Of a stretch of DNA of 10,211 nt, positions 1-6,055 are shown in pieces (position 1 is the first letter of the stretch; each line of letters opens with the position of its first letter). Source of the DNA: Bacteroidota bacterium (GTDB lineage: Bacteria; Bacteroidota; Bacteroidia; Bacteroidales; Prolixibacteraceae); NCBI GenBank assembly GCA_030691295.1, contig JAUYEQ010000452.1, forward strand, positions 1 through 10,211, read 5' to 3'. Under the pieces are notes generated by a model. The model was not told the DNA's origin. It made no database searches and was given only the letters and a program-made list of their open reading frames with translations. The position numbers and the translations under genes were made by a program.

Positions 1-2
1 AC

Positions 3-110
3 AGCGAAATTTCACCCGAGACTCAAAAAACAGTGGAAGGATTTGGCCGGATGATTGGCCGTTTGTCGGCAAGGTACATTCAATTTGAAAACGATGATTT
101 TGAATTCTAA
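3..110 (+). CDS. C-terminal end of an unidentified protein (5' end outside window)
   Basis: The + strand is open from the window edge to a TAA at 108-110, giving 35 residues that begin SEISPETQ and end in an acidic, aromatic tail (QFENDDFEF). The composition is protein-like, with a GFGRMIGRLSARY core, and the frame runs to a stop exactly at the end of the convergent DCC-family gene. That is how a real neighbouring gene would sit. The two stop codons overlap (TAA on +, TAG on -) within bases 107-110. I do not recognise the family, and too little is visible to assign a function. It could be a chance open frame, but the tight tail-to-tail packing makes a true gene end more likely. Confidence 0.5.
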   Translation, partial: SEISPETQKTVEGFGRMIGRLSARYIQFENDDFEF

Positions 111-490
111 ATAAATCGCTTCAGCACTTCGGCGGAAGGCAAATAGCATGATTCCCTCACTCCAAACCAGCGATAACGGTTCCGGGCAATCCATAAATAC
201 AATGAGTGCCGCCATTTCCGGGGAATTAATTTAAAAATCGCTGTCAATTTGTAAATGCCACCCAATTCTTCTGCAATTTTCAGAACAGCATCGAAATGAC
301 TGTAAGTTGTTTGCCCGTCAGAAACAATCACACTTTCGCCCGGTTCTTTCAATGCCGAACTCTGCAATGTCTGGAATAAAAATTTCTTCTGCTTGTCGGC
401 TTTCAGTATAAAATTAACGGTCCGGCTGCATAAAATGCAAACTCCATCGAACTGAACAAGTATTTTTCCCTTAGGGACAATCGGGCTCAT
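107..490 (-). CDS. DCC-family thiol-disulfide oxidoreductase-like protein (DUF393)
   Basis: This 127-residue protein has the family signature near its N-terminus: FDGVCILC, with Asp15, Cys18 and Cys21, on a strand resembling the start of a thioredoxin fold. DCC proteins (PF04134, YuxK-like) are small, and this length is usual. They are predicted thiol-disulfide oxidoreductases, but their substrates are mostly unknown. The C-terminal half carries the usual basic, aromatic stretch (IPRKWRHSLYLWIARNRYRWFG). There is no signal peptide, so a cytoplasmic location is inferred. The ATG at 488-490 overlaps the TGA of the upstream amidase gene (ATGA), so the two are probably translationally coupled in one operon. 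The family call is firm; the biochemical role is not. Confidence 0.88.
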   Translation of the reverse strand: MSPIVPKGKILVQFDGVCILCSRTVNFILKADKQKKFLFQTLQSSALKEPGESVIVSDGQTTYSHFDAVLKIAEELGGIYKLTAIFKLIPRKWRHSLYLWIARNRYRWFGVRESCYLPSAEVLKRFI

Positions 491-1548
491 TTGAAACTTT
501 TATTGAAGTCGTGAATTAAACCGTCTCTGAGCCAGTTTGAAACAGCCTGGCGGTTGTCGGAGAAAATAAACCGCTTCTGGTCGCGGGTGTGGTTGATATT
601 TCCCAGTTCGATGAAAACCGCAGGAGGAAATGAATTTTTGATGACATAAAGATTCCGCTCCGAAACTGAACCGTTGTAACCTCTTGTTGGTTGGTGACGG
701 GCATATCTTTCCCCAAAAGTATCCTTTAAGGTATTGGCAAGTTTTTTACCCGCATCGCTTCTTTTGTCGTGGTAGAAGAAAACGTCGATATTTTGTTTCT
801 GGCTTCTTGAATCGATATGAATTACAACCAACCGCTGAAACTTGCTTCTGTTCTGAGCATACAATTTGTTCACCGCTTCGGTGCCTTGACGCAGACGAGC
901 AAGCTGATTGAGCGGAATTGTTTGGTTCGGAAAACAAACTTCATCCCGGTCGGGAGTTAGAAACTGTTCATCGCGGATGCCATCGTTTGGGTCGCGGATA
1001 ATCATGTAAACGGTTGCCCCGCGTTCTGTAAGGTTACGGGCCAAACGCAAAGTCACATCATAGGCATATTCATCTTCGCAAAGCAGGTGTCCGTTTAAGC
1101 TGCCGATTGCACCTGGATCAGGGCCACCATGCCCACTCATTAAATAAAAAACAGCCTTGCTGAGTTCCCTGCTTGTGATAGTTACATCCTTGTATTTATC
1201 GCCAAAAATTTCATAAACTTTCTTTTCCTGAGAGGCCTCGGTAACTGGTGCAGAATCCTGAATTTGAGGTTTCTTTTCTGCAACGATTGGCAGTCGGTAT
1301 GTTCTGCCAATAATAAGTGAGTTGTCCTTTCCCAGTTTTGTTTTATTCAGTTCAATAAACTGATTAAGATATTCACCGGGTGAAAGCCCGTTCTGTTTCA
1401 GTACTGAATAGATTCCGTCTCCTTTTTGTGCCGTTATTGTTTTATAATCCTGAGCGAAAGAAGTGCTGGCCAGAAGCAATAAAAGTGAAGCAATGAATAT
1501 TCTGTATGTATTAAGTTCAAAATGGATGCTGGGTATGTATGAAACCAT
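487..1548 (-). CDS. Exported N-acetylmuramoyl-L-alanine amidase with LysM domain (Amidase_3)
   Basis: The 353-residue protein is predicted to cleave the amide bond between N-acetylmuramic acid and the stem peptide of peptidoglycan in the periplasm. An N-terminal hydrophobic segment (about residues 16-31, ending near FAQ) looks like a signal peptide. Residues about 36-86 form a LysM-like region (YKTITAQKGDGIYSVL to YRLP) that would bind glycan. The Amidase_3 domain spans about 130-350. Its putative zinc ligands are His140 in SGHGGPDPGAIG, Glu158 or Glu160 in CEDEYAYDV, and His244 in VVIHIDSR; the catalytic Glu314 lies in VFIELGNINH. The ATG at 1546-1548 is preferred over an in-frame TTG two codons upstream. 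The gene heads a two-gene operon with the DCC protein and diverges from the nucleotidase operon. The leader is AT-rich with no clear Shine-Dalgarno sequence. Confidence 0.93.
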   Translation of the reverse strand: MVSYIPSIHFELNTYRIFIASLLLLLASTSFAQDYKTITAQKGDGIYSVLKQNGLSPGEYLNQFIELNKTKLGKDNSLIIGRTYRLPIVAEKKPQIQDSAPVTEASQEKKVYEIFGDKYKDVTITSRELSKAVFYLMSGHGGPDPGAIGSLNGHLLCEDEYAYDVTLRLARNLTERGATVYMIIRDPNDGIRDEQFLTPDRDEVCFPNQTIPLNQLARLRQGTEAVNKLYAQNRSKFQRLVVIHIDSRSQKQNIDVFFYHDKRSDAGKKLANTLKDTFGERYARHQPTRGYNGSVSERNLYVIKNSFPPAVFIELGNINHTRDQKRFIFSDNRQAVSNWLRDGLIHDFNKSFK

Positions 1549-1656
1549 GAGCAATTATATTTTATTCAATAAACGATTTTAATTCTGATTTGTTTTTATC
1601 TTTATCCGAAGTACAGCTAATTTTTTATTCAGAATTACATTTTTAAATATACTTCA
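1549..1656. promoter_or_regulatory. Divergent intergenic region between amidase and nucleotidase operons
   Basis: These 108 very AT-rich bases separate two divergent operons, so promoters for both should lie here. I found no convincing TTTG / TAnnTTTG pair on either strand; TACATTTT at 1636-1643 is one mismatch from the -7 box but has no well-placed upstream element. An 8-bp inverted repeat, AATTCTGA at 1581-1588 and TCAGAATT at 1629-1636, brackets the centre with 40 bases between the arms. In such AT-rich sequence it may be chance. Confidence 0.4.
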
Positions 1657-2415
1657 ATGCGTCGTTTATTCCTCACTTTTTCTGTCATTTTAATATTATT
1701 TTCTTGTAACAAGCATCTCGTTGTACACGAAGTAAATACAAAAAATATTTCAATTGATTCAAATGTTGGTCCGCCCGATTCGTTGGTTGAATCGATGGTC
1801 AGACCCTATCGTGACAGTATTGAACATGATATGTCCACGATGGTAACGGTAAGTTCGGCGACACTTGTAAAAGGCAAACCTGAAAGTAAATTAACCAATC
1901 TGGTTTCTGATATTCTGCTGAATTCAGCAGCTTCCTACTGTTTGAAACAAAATTTAAGGGTTCAACCTGATGCCGCCTATGTCAATTATGGCGGACTTCG
2001 GGCATCTTTGCCTCAGGGAGAAATTACAGTTGAACGTATTTTTGAATTGATGCCATTCGAAAATGAAATTGTACTGGTTAAAATTTCAGGAGCATCGTTT
2101 ATACTGATGGCTGAAAAGATTGCTGGCAGGGGAGGAGAGGGGGTTGCAGGCATGAAGCTTGGAATCAGAAACGGAAAGGTTTCAAGTTTGATTGTTGCTG
2201 ATAAAACTATTGATCCAAAAGCCTTTTACTGGCTGGTTACCAACGATTATATTGCCAATGGAGGCGATCAGATGAGCATGTTCGACAATCCGGAAGAAAG
2301 AATAAATACAGGTTTGAAAATCCGGGATGTTTTGATACAGGTTTTGAGCGACGATTATAAAAAGAATGGAATTATTGAAGTAAAAGAAGATGGGAGGATT
2401 TTCAATGAGCAATAG
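1657..2415 (+). CDS. Lipoprotein with 5'-nucleotidase C-terminal domain
   Basis: The 252-residue product begins with a lipoprotein signal: a hydrophobic stretch ending LILFSC, with Cys17 as the predicted lipidated residue. The mature part matches the 5'-nucleotidase C-terminal domain (PF02872), the half of UshA-type enzymes that binds the nucleoside. Motifs seen are NYGGLRASLPQGEIT (from Asn110), MPFENEIVLVKISG (about 132-145), and VTNDYIANGGDQMSMF (about 194-209). No metallophosphoesterase motifs are present, so alone it cannot be the full enzyme. The catalytic half is encoded by the next gene, whose start lies inside this gene's last 11 bases. The pair probably forms a two-subunit nucleotidase; partnership is inferred from adjacency. 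The ATG at 1657 gives a proper signal peptide directly. Confidence 0.92.
   Translation: MRRLFLTFSVILILFSCNKHLVVHEVNTKNISIDSNVGPPDSLVESMVRPYRDSIEHDMSTMVTVSSATLVKGKPESKLTNLVSDILLNSAASYCLKQNLRVQPDAAYVNYGGLRASLPQGEITVERIFELMPFENEIVLVKISGASFILMAEKIAGRGGEGVAGMKLGIRNGKVSSLIVADKTIDPKAFYWLVTNDYIANGGDQMSMFDNPEERINTGLKIRDVLIQVLSDDYKKNGIIEVKEDGRIFNEQ
2393..2398 (+). promoter_or_regulatory. Shine-Dalgarno sequence deciding the start of the Tat metallophosphoesterase
   Basis: GGAGGA ends six bases before the ATG at 2405 and lies inside the end of the upstream gene. Most genes in this window have no such strong site. It supports the ATG at 2405 over the one at 2390. Confidence 0.7.
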
Positions 2416-3319
2416 AAGAATATTTTTAAAACAATCATTATTGAGTGGAAGCGCCTTGTCATTGGGGATATTTCCGAATGAATTGTTTGCTTCGGGTGAA
2501 CTCGTAAAACTGACGGTTATGCACACCAATGATATGCATTACCACATCGATCCGTTTGATGATTCACATGCCGAATATGGCGGTCGCGGCGGCATGGTGC
2601 GGCTTGCGTCACTTGTTTCCAAATGCCGGGCAGAAAATCCGAACCTTTTATTGCTCGATGCGGGTGATATGTTTCAGGGGACGCCCTATTTTAATTATTT
2701 CAAGGGCGATTTGATATTGAAATTAATGAGCCAAATCGGATATGATGCCGGAACGATTGGAAATCATGAGTTTGATAACGGACTGCCCGATATTCTTTCA
2801 GCTTTGAGATTTGCAAAATTCCCGATGGTTTCGAGCAATTATGATTTTTCGGATACCATTCTGGCTGATTCTGTTAAGCCCTGGCATATTCTGGAAAAAG
2901 GCGGGATAAAAATCGGCATTTACGGACTTGGAATTGAATTGGACGGCTTGGTTGGCAAATTGAACTACGGTAATACACAATATCTTGCTCCATTGGCGAC
3001 AGCCCTTAAAATGGAGCGATTGCTGAAAAAAGATCACAAGTGTGATCTGGTCATTTGCCTGTCGCATCTTGGGTATTCATACGCTAACCGCAAAATCAGC
3101 GATGTGAGTCTTGCTCCCCAAACCAAATATACCGACCTTATTATTGGCGGTCATTCTCACACATTTCTTGATAAACCGACGGTATTGGAAAATGCCAAAG
3201 GAAATCAGATTTTGGTCAATCAGGCTGGCTGGGCTGCTTTGGCTGCCGGAAAGATCGAATTTGTTTTCGATCGTGCCCGAAGGAGAAAATCATTTGCAGC
3301 AACTGTAAATAATCTTTAG
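2405..3319 (+). CDS. Tat-exported metallophosphoesterase, 5'-nucleotidase catalytic half
   Basis: The 304-residue protein carries the full two-metal site of the UshA/5'-nucleotidase calcineurin-like fold: HTNDMH (Asp43, His45), DAGDMFQG (Asp88), GNHEFD (Asn120, His121), LSHLG (His221) and GGHSH (His250, His252). It lacks the C-terminal nucleotidase domain, which is in the preceding gene. The N-terminus NRRIFLK followed by a hydrophobic run to about residue 30 is a twin-arginine signal, so the folded, probably metal-loaded protein is likely exported by Tat. The ATG at 2405 is chosen over an in-frame ATG at 2390: it places the twin-arginine motif at the N-terminus and has a strong GGAGGA (2393-2398) six bases upstream, rare in this window. 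It overlaps the upstream gene by 11 bases. Expected activity is release of phosphate from nucleotides; exact substrate unknown. Confidence 0.93.
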   Translation: MSNRRIFLKQSLLSGSALSLGIFPNELFASGELVKLTVMHTNDMHYHIDPFDDSHAEYGGRGGMVRLASLVSKCRAENPNLLLLDAGDMFQGTPYFNYFKGDLILKLMSQIGYDAGTIGNHEFDNGLPDILSALRFAKFPMVSSNYDFSDTILADSVKPWHILEKGGIKIGIYGLGIELDGLVGKLNYGNTQYLAPLATALKMERLLKKDHKCDLVICLSHLGYSYANRKISDVSLAPQTKYTDLIIGGHSHTFLDKPTVLENAKGNQILVNQAGWAALAAGKIEFVFDRARRRKSFAATVNNL

Positions 3320-3331
3320 ATCTTTTTTTTG

Positions 3332-4936
3332 ATGGGCAGGAAAACGCTTTTATTGCTTTCGGTTGTTTCAGGCTTTTTGCTGAGTTTGCCCTGGATTTTC
3401 CCGTCTTCTTCCTCGTCAATGTTTATTGCTTTTGTTCCTTTACTTTTTGTTGAAGATCAAATTACCCTCAAAAAACAAAGTCAAAAGAGCATTGTACTTT
3501 TTTTATATGCGCTGTCAAGTTTTTTTGTCTGGAATGTGTTATCAACCTGGTGGATTGCTAATGTTTCTATTTCAGGAATGATAATTATTGCCGTCATTAA
3601 TGCATTTTTGATGGCTTTGGTATGGTGGATGATGCATTTGGTTCGTCGGAAATTTGCCGCCAGGGCCGGGTATCTTTCCTTGGTTGTTTTCTGGCTGACA
3701 TTCGAGTTCCTTCATTTTAACTGGTCGATAAACTGGCCCTGGCTTACGCTTGGAAACGGATTTGCCAGTTCGGTAAAATTGATTCAGTGGTATGAGTTTA
3801 CCGGAGTATTGGGGGGATCGCTTTGGGTTTTGTTGAGCAATTTATTGATATTCAGGTTTGCTAAAAGTATTTTCAGAAAGGAAATGCCTGAAGCTGTTAA
3901 GTTTGGAAGCCTTTCTATTGCGATTATTTTAATGCCTGTTTGCCTGTCACTGTTTCAGTATTACAACTTCAAAGAAAATGGCGAAGTTCGAGAGGTTGTC
4001 GTTCTGCAGCCCAACATTGATCCGTTCAGCGAAAAATTTTCGGGAATGAGCGATGAAGAACAAACCCATCGTTTAATTTCTCTTGCTGAAACCATTATTT
4101 CTCATTCAACCGATTATGTTTTAGCTCCTGAAACTGCACTTGCGCAAATGTGGGAAGATCAGGAAATAAGTCAAAATCCGGTATTACAGCCGGTTAATTC
4201 CTTGATAGATAAATATCCGAATGTCAGGTTTGTTGTCGGTGTCATGACCAAAAAGGAAATTGTTGCAGGAGAACCTGTATCTTCTTCAGCACGCCAAACT
4301 GACGATGGCCGGTCATACAATGTTTTCAACTCTGCTTTAATGGTTGATCATTCGGGCAAAGTTCAGGTTGGGCATAAAAGTTTGCTGGTTAGTGGGGTTG
4401 AAAAGATGCCATTTGAAAAATACTTTTCGTTTCTCAGGAAATATACTGTCGATCTGGGCGGAGTAAGTGGAAGTTTAGCCGCTGCAAACCAACTAACCGT
4501 TTTTGATGGATCCGGGCAGGATAAAATAGGATCAGTTATTTGTTTTGAATCCGCTTTTGGAGCACATGTGGGAAACGCTGTGGCAAATGGGGCCAATTTG
4601 ATTTTTGTAATGACCAATGATGGCTGGTGGAAAGATTCGCCCGGCGTAAGACAACATTTCTCCTATTCAAGGCTGAGAGCAATTGAAACACGCAGAAGTG
4701 TTGTAAGAAGCGCCAATACCGGTATTTCGGGTTTTATAAATCAGAAAGGCGATATGGTAAAAAAATCTGGTGTGAATACCAGTACTGCAATTATTTCGGA
4801 GATGCGGATAAATAACACGATCACTTTCTATGTGCTGTATGGCGATTATTTAGGTCGGGTAAGTATGTTCTTGTCAGGCCTGATATTGATTTATCTGATA
4901 TTATATGCAAAAACAAAAAGACCGCTAAATCATTGA
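3332..4936 (+). CDS. lnt: Apolipoprotein N-acyltransferase
   Basis: This 534-residue inner-membrane enzyme adds the third acyl chain to the N-terminal cysteine of lipoproteins, the last step of lipoprotein maturation. About the first 215 residues hold several hydrophobic segments, including LLLLSVVSGFLLSLPWIF and a W-rich WSINWPWLTLGN region. The nitrilase-like catalytic domain then begins at VVVLQPNIDPF. The triad is visible as Glu267 in LAPETAL, Lys349 in GHKSLLVSGVEKMPF and Cys404 in VICFESAFG, followed by the family's NDGWW loop and an ETRRSVVRSANTG stretch. A final hydrophobic helix closes the protein. Length is close to that of the E. coli enzyme. The ATG at 3332 is preferred to a TTG one codon earlier. 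It follows the metallophosphoesterase by 12 bases and ends the operon, whose first gene encodes a lipoprotein that would itself be an Lnt substrate. Confidence 0.95.
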   Translation: MGRKTLLLLSVVSGFLLSLPWIFPSSSSSMFIAFVPLLFVEDQITLKKQSQKSIVLFLYALSSFFVWNVLSTWWIANVSISGMIIIAVINAFLMALVWWMMHLVRRKFAARAGYLSLVVFWLTFEFLHFNWSINWPWLTLGNGFASSVKLIQWYEFTGVLGGSLWVLLSNLLIFRFAKSIFRKEMPEAVKFGSLSIAIILMPVCLSLFQYYNFKENGEVREVVVLQPNIDPFSEKFSGMSDEEQTHRLISLAETIISHSTDYVLAPETALAQMWEDQEISQNPVLQPVNSLIDKYPNVRFVVGVMTKKEIVAGEPVSSSARQTDDGRSYNVFNSALMVDHSGKVQVGHKSLLVSGVEKMPFEKYFSFLRKYTVDLGGVSGSLAAANQLTVFDGSGQDKIGSVICFESAFGAHVGNAVANGANLIFVMTNDGWWKDSPGVRQHFSYSRLRAIETRRSVVRSANTGISGFINQKGDMVKKSGVNTSTAIISEMRINNTITFYVLYGDYLGRVSMFLSGLILIYLILYAKTKRPLNH

Positions 4937-4949
4937 TTTGCGGTTTTTT
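4921..4949 (+). terminator. Rho-independent terminator of the nucleotidase-lnt operon
   Basis: ACCGCTAAATC (4921-4931) pairs with GATTTGCGGT (4935-4944) apart from one bulged T, with an ATT loop, and is followed by six T (4944-4949). The hairpin spans the lnt stop codon, so the last lnt codons form part of the terminator. Confidence 0.85.
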
Positions 4950-5066
4950 GTTTGGGTTTGGCTCCCAGTTTTGTCGGGGTGGAATCATGCTCTGAAAAAG
5001 TTGAATGCTGCCAAAGGAGGAGGATTTATTTTTCAATCAGACCAGCTGATTGAACAAATTAATTGA
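4950..5066 (+). pseudogene. Possible gene tail, weakly like uroporphyrinogen-decarboxylase-type proteins
   Basis: One + strand frame is open to a TGA at 5064-5066. From about 4980 it reads WNHALKKLNAAKGGGFIFQSD, then a short unrelated-looking end. The GGGFIFQSD stretch resembles the GGGYIFxSD strand seen near the end of URO-D/MtaA-like methyltransferase-family proteins, and the preceding amphipathic helix fits. The part before 4980 is probably terminator sequence read through, not protein. There is no start codon and no upstream domain, so if real this is a decayed fragment cut on both sides. The resemblance is from memory and short. It could be chance. Confidence 0.25.
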
Positions 5067-5075
5067 ATTTATTAA

Positions 5076-5210
5076 AATGATCGTAAAGCAACAAACCCAA
5101 TTGTAAAAGCAATTTCGCATTCTTCCGAAGAACTGAATTTGTGTGGTGTGAAAAAGGGAAAGCAATTGCCGAAAAATCAGGATTGGCCGTTGCCGGAGTA
5201 TAAATTTTGA
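5076..5210 (+). pseudogene. Possible unidentified protein tail (44 codons)
   Basis: A + strand frame from 5076 to a TGA at 5208-5210 encodes 44 residues ending KNQDWPLPEYKF, which looks like a natural protein C-terminus. No start codon or Shine-Dalgarno sequence is seen and I do not recognise a family. Its last 34 bases lie antisense to the end of the AraC remnant, so at least one of the two reading frames there is coincidental, or the two ancestral genes overlapped at their tails. It sits among better-supported gene fragments, which is the only contextual support. Confidence 0.18.
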
Positions 5211-5329
5211 GTATTCTCCAGAAACTGCAGTGGCGTCTCTTTAAAATGAGCCTTAAAGACTTTGGTGAAATATTGGTTCGACGAAAATCCGCAATCGTAA
5301 GCTATTGAAGTGATGGTGTTGCCCTTTTG
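5177..5329 (-). pseudogene. C-terminal remnant of an AraC-family transcriptional regulator
   Basis: Read on the - strand from about 5329, one frame gives QKGNTITSIAYDCGFSS, then NQYFTKVFKAHFKETPLQFL, and ends at a TGA (5177-5179). This is the second helix-turn-helix of AraC/XylS regulators: the recognition helix with IAYDCGFSS, the YFTKVFK segment, and the conserved TPLQF end. Only about 50 of an expected 280 or more residues remain. Directly upstream in this frame is a TAG at 5330-5332 and the homology stops. The sensor domain, the first helix-turn-helix and the promoter are gone. AraC regulators commonly control sugar-utilisation genes; the next fragment, of a Gfo/Idh/MocA oxidoreductase, fits that setting. 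It cannot make a functional regulator. Confidence 0.85.
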
Positions 5330-5598
5330 CTACCGGCGAAACCCGTTTGCCTGTTAGCGATAATCATGCAAAGAATTTCCTCGATGCCACTAAAAACAAT
5401 ACGCCTACAGTGAGCCCGATTGAATCGGCAGTGCGGTCGGATACCATCAGTCATTTGTGCAACATTCTGGTTCGCTCCGGAAAACCATCCCTGAAATGGG
5501 ATCCCGCTACCGAAACGTTGGTCGATGCCGATGAACATACTAAATCGCTGCTTTCCCGCGCTTCCCGCAGTCCGTATGGCGATATTCTGAAAGGTTAG
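5329..5598 (+). pseudogene. C-terminal remnant of a Gfo/Idh/MocA-family oxidoreductase
   Basis: The + strand frame reads ATGETRLPVSDNHAKNFLDA, then TVSPIESAVRSDTISHLCNI, LKWDPATETL and a final LLSRASRSPYGDILKG before the TAG at 5596-5598. These are hallmarks of the C-terminal end of Gfo/Idh/MocA dehydrogenases of Bacteroidota: the DNHxKNFLD motif, an (A/G)HRS-like HLCNI helix, WDP, and the LLSRPxRxPW-type terminus. About 85-90 residues of a usual 400-450 remain; the whole NAD(P)-binding Rossmann half is missing. The first available start (TTG at 5347) has no ribosome site and would yield no enzyme. The frame meets the AraC remnant at about 5329. Codon use is undamaged, so the deletion may be recent. 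Confidence 0.82.
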
Positions 5599-5623
5599 TT
5601 GATTAAAATAGCTTAGTTATGAG

Positions 5624-5655
5624 GCAATCCTGATTCTATTAGGGTTGCTTTATTT
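5624..5655 (+). terminator. Terminator-like hairpin after the oxidoreductase remnant
   Basis: An 11-bp stem pairs GCAATCCTGAT (5624-5634) with ATTAGGGTTGC (5638-5648), with two G-T wobbles and a TCT loop, followed by TTTATTT. It lies 25 bases after the remnant's stop codon, where the intact gene's terminator would have been. Confidence 0.7.
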
Positions 5656-5869
5656 ATGAAAATCATATCCTGAAATTTTCATATTCTGAGGCCTTGATAA
5701 TAATTGTATGAGGTAAAACATAAACCACTTGCCATTTTTATGATCATTTCATTGTGAAACCAGAAAAGATGTCTTTGGCAGTTCCTTTTAGATAATTTTT
5801 TAAGATTCTCAAAGAAAGTGTGGTCTTCCGAAACGAGCTGTGTGCCTCATTTCATCTCATTATTAACGG
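5656..5869. other. Intergenic stretch with no recognisable feature
   Basis: Between the terminator hairpin and the predicted iclR promoter I see no open frame with protein-like composition, no RNA gene and no sizeable repeat. The sequence is AT-rich with frequent stops in all frames. Confidence 0.5.
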
Positions 5870-5871
5870 TT

Positions 5872-5901
5872 TTTGAAAATTTCTGAACGGAAGTATATTT
5901 G
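5872..5901 (+). promoter_or_regulatory. Predicted Bacteroidota-type promoter for the iclR operon
   Basis: TATATTTG at 5894-5901 is an exact match to the TAnnTTTG -7 box of Bacteroidota primary sigma factor promoters. TTTG at 5872-5875 can serve as the -33 element, 18 bases upstream, slightly shorter than the usual 19-21. Transcription would begin a few bases after 5901, leaving a leader of about 150 bases before the IclR start codon. Confidence 0.55.
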
Positions 5902-5938
5902 GAAATAAAAAATCTATTTTGTAGGTTTACGCCGAAAG

Positions 5939-5970
5939 TTCAAATAAGGAATCAAGTTTCAAATAAGGAA
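5939..5970 (+). repeat. Perfect 13-bp direct repeat in the iclR leader
   Basis: TTCAAATAAGGAA occurs at 5939-5951 and again at 5958-5970, a period of 19 bases (nearly two helical turns). A partial third copy, AAAGTTCAAAAT, follows at 5984-5995. The repeats lie downstream of the predicted promoter and upstream of the IclR gene, where a binding site for an autoregulating repressor would sit. Function is inferred; they could also act in the mRNA leader. Confidence 0.6.
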
Positions 5971-6055
5971 CAAAAGAGAAATAAAGTTCAAAATGAAACC
6001 AGTTTTTTATCTGATTCGTTCGCTTTTTTAACTGAACCACTAAACCGAAAACCAA

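Noticed and set aside
2182..2529. A - strand open frame (115 codons) across the junction of the two nucleotidase genes
   Set aside because: It is antisense to conserved nucleotidase motifs, with no protein-like features.
4921..4949. A possible small RNA or attachment site at the lnt 3' end
   Set aside because: The hairpin followed by a T run is fully explained as an intrinsic terminator, and no direct repeat or integrase gene is nearby.
5347..5598. A small intact gene starting at TTG 5347
   Set aside because: The frame continues upstream with oxidoreductase homology to about 5329, has no ribosome site, and encodes only the last part of a Gfo/Idh/MocA protein, so it is a remnant rather than a small gene.
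4950..5655. A mobile element as the cause of the broken genes
   Set aside because: No transposase fragment, terminal inverted repeat or target-site duplication was seen; a simple deletion accounts for the junction.
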